Source of the DNA: JAPXSY01 sp034003585 | Lineage (GTDB): Bacteria > Verrucomicrobiota > Kiritimatiellia > RFP12 > UBA1067 | DNA length: 64,000 bases | NCBI GenBank assembly: GCA_034003585.1 | Contig: JAVEYH010000001.1 | Coordinates: 47,602-111,601, forward strand | Direction: 5' to 3' | Part shown: positions 50,944 to 58,692 of the stretch, piece by piece | How the letters are laid out: each line of letters starts with the position of its first letter | Position numbering within the stretch: the first letter of the stretch is position 1 | Program-made: the position numbers and the translations under genes | The notes under the pieces: model-generated | Database searches by the model: none | What the model was told of the DNA's origin: nothing | Seen by the model: the letters and a program-made list of their open reading frames with translations, nothing else

Positions 50944-51983
50944 GGGGGACGCGGCGCGTTCTGCTGTCCGGGGCCGCTGTGGCGTGGCTGCTGCGAATCG
51001 GCGCTTTTGCGGCGGAACCCGCGCCGCTGGTGGTGGCCAGTTGGAATGTCGAGAACCTCTTTGACACGGAGGATGACCCGGCCAACGAGGGGGACGACGG
51101 GTTCACGCCGCGCGGGTGGATGCGCTGGACCGGGGAGCGCTACCGGCTGAAGCTTGATCACCTCGCGGAGATCATCGCGCGCATGCGACCGGACGTGCTC
51201 TGTCTGACGGAAGTCGAGAACCGCCGCGTGCTGGAGGATCTGGCGCGCACGCTGGAGCGTCAACACGCGTTCGGCCTGCCGGTGATCGTGCACCGGGATG
51301 CGGAGGAGAAACGCGGCATCGACGTGGCGCTGCTGGCGCGTACCGCGCCCGACGCCACGAGGTGGCTGCGCACCGCGCCGGGCCAGCGCGAAGTGCTGGT
51401 CTGCGATTTTTCCTTCGGCGGGCGGCGGCTGGCGGTGCTGGTGAACCATTGGAAATCGCAGCTCGGCAAAAAGGCGGAGAGCGACGAGATCCGGCGGCGG
51501 GAGGCGCGCGCGGTGCGGGCCTTTCTGGACGAGCGGTTGCGCGCGGAGCCTGCCGCCGCGATTCTGGTGGCGGGCGATTTCAATGACGCGCCGGAGTCGC
51601 CGGTCCTGACGGGGGATGCCGGATTCGTCACGGAGGAGGCACGGGTGCGCGGCGACGCCTCCGGCCGGCTGCTGTTCAATCTGGCGGGCTCGCTTTCCGA
51701 GACGGCGCGCGTGACCTACTACTATGCGGCCGGCAAGAAGTGGAACACGATGGATGCCATCAGCGTGACGCGCGGCATGCTCGCCGGTGCGGTGCCCGCG
51801 GCACCCTGGCGCGTGCGGCAAAACGGGTATACGGTCTTCAAAACCGCGGCGCAGCAGGACCCGCGGGGCGCGCCGATCCCCTTCCGGCGCGTGCGCAACA
51901 AGAAGGAAGGCGATTTCTTCCGTGCCGGCTACTCCGATCACTTCCCGGTGCGCGTCGAACTGGAGCCGTCCGCGGCGCCGTGA
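50937..51983 (+). CDS. Endonuclease/exonuclease/phosphatase family protein
   Basis: A 348-residue protein. A signal peptide (LSGAAVAWLLRIGAFAA) is followed by VVASWNVENLFDTEDD, LCLTEVENRRVLEDLA, VNHWKSQLGKK, LVAGDFNDAPESPVL and YSDHFPVRVEL. These are the Mg2+-binding and catalytic Asn, Glu, Asp and His motifs of the EEP superfamily. It is likely an extracytoplasmic nuclease or phosphodiesterase. Start ATG at 50937 overlaps the tsaD stop. It ends 25 nt before the convergent DciA-like gene. Confidence 0.85.
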   Translation: MVRGTRRVLLSGAAVAWLLRIGAFAAEPAPLVVASWNVENLFDTEDDPANEGDDGFTPRGWMRWTGERYRLKLDHLAEIIARMRPDVLCLTEVENRRVLEDLARTLERQHAFGLPVIVHRDAEEKRGIDVALLARTAPDATRWLRTAPGQREVLVCDFSFGGRRLAVLVNHWKSQLGKKAESDEIRRREARAVRAFLDERLRAEPAAAILVAGDFNDAPESPVLTGDAGFVTEEARVRGDASGRLLFNLAGSLSETARVTYYYAAGKKWNTMDAISVTRGMLAGAVPAAPWRVRQNGYTVFKTAAQQDPRGAPIPFRRVRNKKEGDFFRAGYSDHFPVRVELEPSAAP

Positions 51984-52008
51984 GGGAGCGGCCGGGGCGT
52001 TGTCTGGA

Positions 52009-52539
52009 TCACGGCATGGGCACAGAGTCGACCATCAGGCGCACCTGGCGGATGGGGTGCCCGTCCCCCGCGAACGCGCGCACCGCCTGTTCGATCCGTT
52101 GGAGGTGGTTCCGGCGGATCTCAAACAGGTGGACGGAAGAGGTCACGAACACGAACAAAATGCCCGCATCGTATTTGCCGGGATGGGTGAAACGCGACAC
52201 CTCCGGCGGCAGGATGTCGTGCCAGGCCGCGGCCAGCTCATCGAGCCAGGGGCTGGCGCGGATATCGAGGCGTCGCAGGGCATCTTCGACCGCTTGGCTG
52301 AGCGGCACCGGTTCCTGGCGCAGTTCCGGCGGATCGCTGTCGATCGGCAGGCCCGGTTTGACGCGCTGGAACAGCGTGCGGATCGCGCCGAAACGGGCCT
52401 TTTCGCGCGGTGTGGCTGCGCGCCGCGCGCGGCTGGCGGCGGCGAGAAAATCGGATTCGTCCGGTGCGGCCCAGACTTCGGCATTCTCCTTCTCCGAAAC
52501 CGGTTCATCCTCCGTAAACGGATGTTTGCCTTTACGCAT
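52009..52539 (-). CDS. DUF721/DciA-like protein
   Basis: A 176-residue protein. The conserved C-terminal part (WLDELAAAWHDILPPEVSRFTHPGKYDAGILFV and VTSSVHLFEIRRN, about residues 100-150) matches DUF721. The DciA branch of this family loads the replicative helicase in many bacteria lacking DnaC or DnaI. The first 90 residues are charged and variable. A TATGAT box lies 11 nt before the ATG, leaving almost no leader. Confidence 0.75.
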   Translation of the reverse strand: MRKGKHPFTEDEPVSEKENAEVWAAPDESDFLAAASRARRAATPREKARFGAIRTLFQRVKPGLPIDSDPPELRQEPVPLSQAVEDALRRLDIRASPWLDELAAAWHDILPPEVSRFTHPGKYDAGILFVFVTSSVHLFEIRRNHLQRIEQAVRAFAGDGHPIRQVRLMVDSVPMP

Positions 52540-52550
52540 CAGGACAGGTT

Positions 52551-52556
52551 ATCATA
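52551..52556 (-). promoter_or_regulatory. -10-like box upstream of the DciA-like gene; overlapping divergent region
   Basis: On the minus strand TATGAT is followed by 11 nt and ATG 52539. On the plus strand the same stretch reads TTATCATATC and could be the -10 of the phosphofructokinase gene. So two divergent promoters share about 20 bp. Confidence 0.4.
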
Positions 52557-52589
52557 TCGGGACCAATCCGGTGGAAAGAAAGTGACGAG

Positions 52590-53828
52590 ATGAAAAAAGG
52601 AAACATGCTGATCGCCCAAAGCGGCGGTCCCTCGATGGTCATCAACCAAAGCCTAGTCGGCGCCGTGCTGGCCGCCCGGCGCAGCGGCTCCGGGGTCGGC
52701 AGGATCTACGGGGCGCTGCACGGGATCCGGGGGATCCTCGACGGGGCGTTCCTCGATCTGCGCAACGAGACCCCGGCCACGCTTGAGGCGGTCGCCGCCA
52801 CGCCTTCGGCGGCATTGGGGTCGGTGCGGCGCAAGCCTTCGTCGGAGGACTGCCTGGCGGTGTTCCGCCGGTTGCGGCAGCACGACATCCGATATTTTTT
52901 CTACATCGGCGGCAACGATTCGGCCGAAACGGTGCACATCCTCCATGAGGAGGCGGTGAAGACGGGGTACGGCATCAGTTGCTTCCATATCCCCAAGACG
53001 ATCGACAATGATTTGCGCGAGAATGACCACACGCCGGGGTACGGCAGCGCGGCCCGGTTCGTGGCGTGCGCGGTCAAGGGGGACGATCTCGACAACCGCG
53101 CGTTGGGCGGGGTCAAGATCGACGTGATCATGGGGCGCAACGCGGGGTTCCTGACCGCCGCCGCGGCTTTGGCCCGCACGGAGGAGGATGACGGCCCGCA
53201 CCTGATCTATCTGCCCGAGCGGCCGTTCAGCGTCACGCGCTTCGTGCGGGATGTCAAAGCGGCGATGCGCGAGTACGGACGGTGTGTGGTGGCGGTCTCG
53301 GAGGGGATCACGGACCGGCGCGGCACGCCGCTGGTCGCGGCGTTCACGCGCGAGACGGATTCGCACGGCAACGTGCAGTTGAGCGGCACCGGCGCGCTGG
53401 GCGATCTGCTGGCCGGCGTGATCAAGACGCGCGCGGGCATCGCGCGCGTGCGGGCCGACACGTTCGGATATCTCCAGCGCTCCTTCCCCGGGGTGGTGTC
53501 GCCGACGGACGCGCTGGAGGCGCGGAGGGCGGGTGAGGCGGCGGTCCTCGCGGCGGTCGGGGAGGAGATGGCGAGCGGGTCTGTCGCGATCCGGCGCAAA
53601 GCGGGCAAGCGTTACGGGGTGCGATTCGAGGTGGTGCCGCTGCATTGCGTGGCCAAAGCGACGCGCCGCATGCCCGACGCGTTCATCAATCCGGAGGGCA
53701 ACCATGTGACGCAGGCGTTTCTCGACTATGCCCGGCCTCTGGTGGGCACGCTGCCGCCTTGCGCGCGGTTGCGTCAGATGCGGCGGAGCGGCGGCGGTCA
53801 AACCACGGGCAAACGGAAGAAGGCGTGA
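52590..53828 (+). CDS. pfp: Pyrophosphate-type 6-phosphofructokinase
   Basis: A 412-residue PFK. SGGPSMVINQSL opens the ATP/PPi site. The selectivity residues read GGNDS (107-111) and PKTIDNDL (135-142): a non-Gly residue after Asn/Asp and Lys in PKTIDND mark PPi-dependent enzymes, whereas ATP-dependent ones have GGDGS and PGTIDND. IMGRNAG (about 180) and the C-terminal FINPEGNHVTQAFLDYARPL complete the fold. PPi-PFK phosphorylates fructose-6-phosphate with PPi, common in anaerobes. The ATG at 52590 follows AAAGAAAGTGACGAG. Adjacent genes are joined by a 1-nt gap to the coiled-coil gene. Confidence 0.85.
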   Translation: MKKGNMLIAQSGGPSMVINQSLVGAVLAARRSGSGVGRIYGALHGIRGILDGAFLDLRNETPATLEAVAATPSAALGSVRRKPSSEDCLAVFRRLRQHDIRYFFYIGGNDSAETVHILHEEAVKTGYGISCFHIPKTIDNDLRENDHTPGYGSAARFVACAVKGDDLDNRALGGVKIDVIMGRNAGFLTAAAALARTEEDDGPHLIYLPERPFSVTRFVRDVKAAMREYGRCVVAVSEGITDRRGTPLVAAFTRETDSHGNVQLSGTGALGDLLAGVIKTRAGIARVRADTFGYLQRSFPGVVSPTDALEARRAGEAAVLAAVGEEMASGSVAIRRKAGKRYGVRFEVVPLHCVAKATRRMPDAFINPEGNHVTQAFLDYARPLVGTLPPCARLRQMRRSGGGQTTGKRKKA

Positions 53829-53829
53829 T

Positions 53830-54294
53830 ATGATGGCGGAGACCGGTTCAACGGCGGAAACGGGCGCGGCGGAGGAGGCGCTCTCCCGAACCGAGCTGCA
53901 GATCGAACAGGAGAAGCTGAAGCTCGAGCGGGAGCGGATCCTGCTGGAGCGCGAGCGTCTCGAAGCGGTGCGCGACCGGGTGCGGGCCGAGCAGGGTCTG
54001 CGCACGGATGGCAAGGGACGCCTCGCGGTGCCGCTCTCCACGCTGGCGATGCTCTCGATCATCTGTCTGCTGGTCGGCGGCATCCTGGGGGCGTTTTCGA
54101 CCTCCCTGCACGTGGACCGGCGCAATACGGCCCGGCTGCAGGAGGTGATGCAGACGCTGGCCACCGCGTCGCCGGAATCGATCGGCGTGATGACCAATGC
54201 GGATCACGCGGCGTCGGCGGAGTTGCCCTCCTGGCTCAAGGCCATGAAACCCAAAGGCACGCATGCGGGGATTTCGCTGGTGGTGATCCAATAG
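53830..54294 (+). CDS. Coiled-coil protein with one membrane segment
   Basis: A 154-residue protein. Residues 18-60 form a strongly charged coiled coil (LSRTELQIEQEKLKLERERI). A single membrane helix follows (about residues 70-92, LAMLSIICLLVGGILGAFS), then a soluble tail ending LVVIQ. There is no known family. It is in the PFK-to-FtsW gene run, 16 nt before the phosphomannomutase, so a structural envelope role is plausible. Start at 53830 or 53833. Confidence 0.55.
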   Translation: MMAETGSTAETGAAEEALSRTELQIEQEKLKLERERILLERERLEAVRDRVRAEQGLRTDGKGRLAVPLSTLAMLSIICLLVGGILGAFSTSLHVDRRNTARLQEVMQTLATASPESIGVMTNADHAASAELPSWLKAMKPKGTHAGISLVVIQ

Positions 54295-54309
54295 ACGGGA
54301 AAGGGCGGG

Positions 54310-55698
54310 ATGGCATTCTTCAAGGCCTATGACATGCGGGGCGCGTTTGGCCGCGACTTTGATCTCGACACGGTCTGGCGCATCGGGCGCTGGCTGCCGG
54401 TGGCGCTCGGCGCGCGGCGCGTGCTCGTGGGGCGCGACGCCCGCGTCTCCTCCGAGCCGATCGCCGGGGCGTTGTGCCGCGGGCTCACGGAGGCGGGGTG
54501 TGCGGTGGATGACATCGGGTTGGCGACCACGCCGATGGTCTATTTCTTCACCGCGCAAGACGGGTATGACGCCTCGGTGCAGATCACGGCCTCCCACAAC
54601 CCGGCGCATCACAACGGCATGAAGGTGTCGCGTGCGGGTGCCGTGCCGGTGGGATACGACACCGGGCTCGCGGAGATCGAGGCGCGCGTGGCTTCGGGCG
54701 CGCTGCCGCCGTCCGCGCCGGTTCCGGGACGCCGCAACGGGGTTGCGGTGCGCGACCGGTTCGTCGCCTGGCTGCGCGGACGGTGTCCCGACCTCACGGG
54801 GCTCAGACTGGCGGTCGACTGTTCCGACGGGATGGCGGGACTCGTGATCCGCGAGGTGCTGGGGGAGGGCCCGCTGTATCTGAACGCGACGCCCGACGGG
54901 CGGTTCCCGAACCATTCGCCCAATCCGCTGGAGGCGGAGAGCCGCGTTCAGGTGGCGGAGGCTGTGCGGCAACACGGGTTGGATGTCGGCGTGATTTTCG
55001 ACGGCGATGCCGACCGGGTGATGTTCGTTGACGAGACGGGCGGGTTCGTGCAGCCCGATTACCTGATTCCGGTGATCGCCCGCACGTTTCTCCGGCGTGA
55101 GCCGGGCGCGACGGTGCTTCATGACGTGCGCACGTCGCGCGGGGTGATCGAGACCCTGCGCGCGGACGGCGCGCGGCCCGTGATGGGCCGTGTGGGCCAT
55201 GCCTTCGCCAAAGTCCTGATGCGCGAGACCGGGGCGGTCTGCGGCGGCGAGCTGGCGGGCCACTACTATTTCCGCGATTTCTTCTGCTGCGATTCCGGCG
55301 AACTGGCCGCGTTGACGGTGCTGGGCGCGTTGGCGGAGCAACGGCGCCGGGGCGTGACCTTCAGCGCGCACATCGCCCCGATCCGCCGGTACGCGAATTC
55401 GGGTGAGCGCAATTACCGCGTCCGCGATCCGGATGCCGCGATCGCGGCGGCAGTGCGCACGGCCGAGGCGTTCGGGACGGTTGTGGGGCGCAGCGGAATC
55501 GACGGGGTGCGTCTGGAATGGGCGGACGGATGGGTGAGCCTCCGCCCGTCCCATACCGAGCCCTATCTGCGGCTGATTGTCGAGGCGGAGGACGGGGAGC
55601 GGCTGGCGCGGCGTCTGGACGCGCTGGAAACCGCCCTGGCCCCGTTTGTTGCGGAGGAGGGGGGCGCCGCGGCGCGCGGCGCGAACGGGCATGCTTGA
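54310..55698 (+). CDS. Phosphomannomutase/phosphoglucomutase
   Basis: A 462-residue alpha-D-phosphohexomutase. The phosphoserine loop is TASHNPAHHNG (Ser95), the Mg2+ site FDGDADR (about residue 235), the sugar-binding loop GGELAGHYYFRD and the phosphate-binding RPSHTEPYLR near the C-terminus. It interconverts hexose-1- and 6-phosphates for nucleotide-sugar and envelope polysaccharide synthesis. The start MAFFKAYDMRGAFG is typical. It overlaps the ABC ATPase gene by 8 nt. Confidence 0.93.
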   Translation: MAFFKAYDMRGAFGRDFDLDTVWRIGRWLPVALGARRVLVGRDARVSSEPIAGALCRGLTEAGCAVDDIGLATTPMVYFFTAQDGYDASVQITASHNPAHHNGMKVSRAGAVPVGYDTGLAEIEARVASGALPPSAPVPGRRNGVAVRDRFVAWLRGRCPDLTGLRLAVDCSDGMAGLVIREVLGEGPLYLNATPDGRFPNHSPNPLEAESRVQVAEAVRQHGLDVGVIFDGDADRVMFVDETGGFVQPDYLIPVIARTFLRREPGATVLHDVRTSRGVIETLRADGARPVMGRVGHAFAKVLMRETGAVCGGELAGHYYFRDFFCCDSGELAALTVLGALAEQRRRGVTFSAHIAPIRRYANSGERNYRVRDPDAAIAAAVRTAEAFGTVVGRSGIDGVRLEWADGWVSLRPSHTEPYLRLIVEAEDGERLARRLDALETALAPFVAEEGGAAARGANGHA

Positions 55699-56428
55699 GA
55701 TTGACCACATCTCGTTCTCCTATGGGCGGCGGCGGGTGATCGACGACCTTTCGTTCGATGTCGCGCCGGGGGAGATCGTGGCCCTCACCGGCGCCAACGG
55801 CGCGGGCAAGACGACGCTGCTCCAAATCCTGGCGAATCTGCGGATGCAGGATACCGGAAGCATACGGCTGGACGGGGTGGACCCGCTGGAGCGTCCCATC
55901 CGGTACCGCCGCGGGATCGGTTACCTGTCCGAACTGTGTCCGCTCTATGAAGAGATGACGGTGGAGGCCTATCTGACGTACCGCGTGCGGCTCAAGGGCG
56001 AGCGCACCCTGCGCGTGCGCAAACGGGTCAGCGAGGCGCTGGAGCTGTGCGGGCTGGAGAAGGCCGGCCGGGAGCCCGTCCGGCTCCTTTCCCAGGGGTA
56101 CCGCAAACGGCTGAGTCTGGCGGACGCGCTGGCGCTCCACCCGAAAGTGGTGTTGCTGGATGATCCGCTCGCCGGACTCGACGCCCGGCTGCGCAGGCAA
56201 ATCGGCACGGTGCTGAGCGCGATCTCGTCGCGTTCCGCCGTGGTGGCGGCGGGGCACGAGATCCGGGATATGCTCGGCTGGTGCACGCGGGTCGTGTTGC
56301 TGCGGACGGACGGCTCGGTGCTGTTCTACCGTACGGGAGAGCATTCCCGCGAGGAATTGGCGGAGCAGGTCGGGCGGCAGGTGGCGGCGGACGCCGGGGA
56401 GGAGGGGGCATGCGTGCCGTCCACGTGA
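55691..56428 (+). CDS. ABC transporter ATPase (GldA-like)
   Basis: A 245-residue ABC ATPase: Walker A TGANGAGKTTL (about residues 37-47), signature LLSQGYRKRLSLADA and Walker B VVLLDDPLAGLD. The signature is LSQGYRKR, typical of the ABC-2/GldA group. The last part (ETHEIRDML-like AAGHEIRDML) has the switch His. It works with the permease at 56410 and the GldG-like protein at 57177. Overlaps its neighbours on both sides. Confidence 0.9.
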   Translation: MLEIDHISFSYGRRRVIDDLSFDVAPGEIVALTGANGAGKTTLLQILANLRMQDTGSIRLDGVDPLERPIRYRRGIGYLSELCPLYEEMTVEAYLTYRVRLKGERTLRVRKRVSEALELCGLEKAGREPVRLLSQGYRKRLSLADALALHPKVVLLDDPLAGLDARLRRQIGTVLSAISSRSAVVAAGHEIRDMLGWCTRVVLLRTDGSVLFYRTGEHSREELAEQVGRQVAADAGEEGACVPST

Positions 56429-57153
56429 TCTGGTTGCGGGAGGTCCGCGCTTTCGGGCGCGCGTTCTCGTGCGGGGTGTCGGTGGCGGCGTTCCTGGCTG
56501 TCGCGGGCTGGACCTTCGTCATGATGATGCGGCGTTACGAGGGCAGCGTGTTGCAGGTGCAGACGCTCTGGGGCCTCTCGGTGGCGCCGTGGCTGCCGCT
56601 TCTGAGTGCCGTGGTGACGATGCGTCTCTTTGCCGAAGAGCGCGCCAGCGGCATGATCGATCTGCTGCTGTCCGCGCCGTTGCGCGAGCGCGATCTGGTG
56701 ATCGGAAAATTCCTGTCGGCCCTGACGGTGCTGACCGTGGCGCTGGCCGTGGCGATGCTGGTGCCGGCCCTGGTGCTGCCGTCGCTCTGCCCGGCGGTTC
56801 AGGGCCTGGTGCGGCTGAGCGCGCTGGCCGCGACCTCGCTCCTGCTCTTCGCGCAGGCCTCCGCCTGGTGTGCCGTCGGCGCAATGATTTCGGTGCTTTT
56901 CCGCAATCCGGCCGCGGCCGCTGTGTGCGCGATGGTCGTGTGCGGCGGCTTGCCGGTGGCGAGCTATGCGGCGGTTCTGGCCTGGATGCCTTCGTTGCGG
57001 TCCGGGATGGCGTGGATGCCGTTGCTGGCGCAGGTTTATGATTTTTCGACCGGACAGTTCTCCACCGGCGTGCTGACACTGTATGGGTCGGTCACGCTGT
57101 TCTGCCTGTTCGCGTGTTCGAAGGCGTTGGCATGCCTGAGGTTGCGGGGCTGA
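56410..57153 (+). CDS. ABC-2-type permease (GldF-like)
   Basis: A 247-residue inner-membrane protein with about six hydrophobic segments. RLFAEERASGMIDLLLSAPLRERDLVIGKFL is the cytoplasmic loop typical of ABC-2/GldF permeases (given as one motif in two halves: RLFAEERASGMIDLLLSAP and the rest). It overlaps the ATPase gene by 19 nt. With the ATPase and the GldG-like protein it forms an ABC system of the gliding-related kind, though no gliding genes are seen here. Confidence 0.85.
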   Translation: MRAVHVIWLREVRAFGRAFSCGVSVAAFLAVAGWTFVMMMRRYEGSVLQVQTLWGLSVAPWLPLLSAVVTMRLFAEERASGMIDLLLSAPLRERDLVIGKFLSALTVLTVALAVAMLVPALVLPSLCPAVQGLVRLSALAATSLLLFAQASAWCAVGAMISVLFRNPAAAAVCAMVVCGGLPVASYAAVLAWMPSLRSGMAWMPLLAQVYDFSTGQFSTGVLTLYGSVTLFCLFACSKALACLRLRG

Positions 57154-57176
57154 TTCCGGGAAGACGGAGGGAAAAC

Positions 57177-58685
57177 GTGGCGAGGGTGCGCATCAATCAG
57201 AAACGGGTCCGGAACGCCGGGAGGCGCGGGCTGCGGGCCACGTCGATGCTGGCGGTCGGTCTGGGCGCGGTCCTGGCCCTGCTGGTCGTGATCCTGGGGT
57301 ACCGTCTGGATCTGACCTGGGAGGTGCCGGTCGGGCGGGTGCGCGTGGTCTCGGAGCGCACGCGCGATGTGCTGGCCGACACGCAGGGAACGATCCGCAT
57401 CAGTTGTTTCATGGACCGTCGGCATCTGCTGTTCCGGCCGGTGTCGCGTCTGCTGCAGGGCTTCCGCCGCGCCTCGCGCAGCGTCGCCGGAGCGGAGATC
57501 CGCATCGAATACGTGGATCCGCGCTGGGATCTGACGCGGGCCGGGCAGTTGGCTGCCTGGGGCGTGCCCGAGAATGCGCTGCTGTTCGAACGCCAGCGGC
57601 GACGGCTGGTTGTGACTCTGGATGAGATGATGGCCGAGCCCTCGCCGTTGCGGGACGGGGAGGTTCCCGGCCGGCGCGGGCGGGGGACGGGGCCGGGCGT
57701 GTTCCGCGGGGAACGCGTGTGCGCGGCGGCCGTGGCGCGGCTTGCGCTGCCGTACGAGCGGTCGGTGATCTATTGGCTGCAGGGCCACGGCGAGGCGCGT
57801 TTCGACGATTACGATCCGCTGCACGGATTTTCGGATATCGCGCGCGAACTGAAACGCGACGGTTTTGACGTGCGCGAACTCGCGTTGCCCGGACTCGGCC
57901 GGATTCCCGAGGACGGACAGGTGCTGATCGTTGCCGGGGCCCGGCGCGCATTGGCGGCGGAGGAGGTCGCGCTGGTGGAGTCCTTTCTGCGGCGGGGCGG
58001 CCGTCTGCTCTATCTGGCGGCGCCGGACGCCCGCACGGCCTTGGAGCCGCTTCTGGAAAAATGGGGCATCCGGATCTTGCCGCTGGTGGCGGTCAGCCCG
58101 CGGACCCTCTCGGGCACCGAGGTGGTCGTCACGGATTTCGCGGATCACGGGATCACGCGCAATCTGCGGAACGCGTCGGTGGTTTTCGGACAGGCGCGCT
58201 GCCTCGAGGCGGTCGCCGATCCGGCGTTCACGGCAGGCGCGGACCGCCCGCAGGTGACGCTGCTGGCGCAGACCGGGCCGGAGGGCTGGGGGGAATCGCG
58301 TCCCGATGTGTTCCCGCGCGTGTTTGACGCCCAGAGCGAGTTACGCGGGCCGGTCGCTCTGGCCGCGGTGTCAGAACGCGGCGGCGCGGTCGCGCGCGAT
58401 GTGGCGTTCAAACCCACGCGGCTGTGCGTGATCGGCGAGGCGGATTTTGTGATGAACGGGACACTGGCGGCGCAGGCCAACGCCAACCGTGACCTGTTCA
58501 TGAACGCCGTGACCTGGCTGGCGGGCATCGATGTCGGCACCGCGCCTTCGCTTGGCGGCGATGCGACGCTCCATACCGGTTTCGGCCGGCGGCAGTGGGT
58601 GGTGTTCCTGGTGTGGTCGGCGCTGGCGTTGCCGGCCGCGGTGCTGGCGCTCTCGTTTCTGGCCTGGGCGCGCGGACGGCGGTGA
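57177..58685 (+). CDS. GldG-like ABC-associated protein (DUF4350/ABC_transp_aux)
   Basis: A 502-residue membrane-anchored protein. One helix at the N-terminus (about residues 22-42), a large soluble part with VYWLQGHGEA-like VIYWLQGHGEARFDD and VLIVAGARRALAAEEVALVESFLRRGGRLLYL typical of the ABC_transp_aux domain, and a C-terminal helix (VVFLVWSALALPAAVLALSF). GldG-type proteins work with GldA/F ABC transporters. The GTG at 57177 follows GGAGGGAAAAC; ATG 57132 is a possible alternative. It overlaps the DUF4340 gene closely. Confidence 0.85.
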   Translation: MARVRINQKRVRNAGRRGLRATSMLAVGLGAVLALLVVILGYRLDLTWEVPVGRVRVVSERTRDVLADTQGTIRISCFMDRRHLLFRPVSRLLQGFRRASRSVAGAEIRIEYVDPRWDLTRAGQLAAWGVPENALLFERQRRRLVVTLDEMMAEPSPLRDGEVPGRRGRGTGPGVFRGERVCAAAVARLALPYERSVIYWLQGHGEARFDDYDPLHGFSDIARELKRDGFDVRELALPGLGRIPEDGQVLIVAGARRALAAEEVALVESFLRRGGRLLYLAAPDARTALEPLLEKWGIRILPLVAVSPRTLSGTEVVVTDFADHGITRNLRNASVVFGQARCLEAVADPAFTAGADRPQVTLLAQTGPEGWGESRPDVFPRVFDAQSELRGPVALAAVSERGGAVARDVAFKPTRLCVIGEADFVMNGTLAAQANANRDLFMNAVTWLAGIDVGTAPSLGGDATLHTGFGRRQWVVFLVWSALALPAAVLALSFLAWARGRR

Positions 58686-58692
58686 GGGGGTT

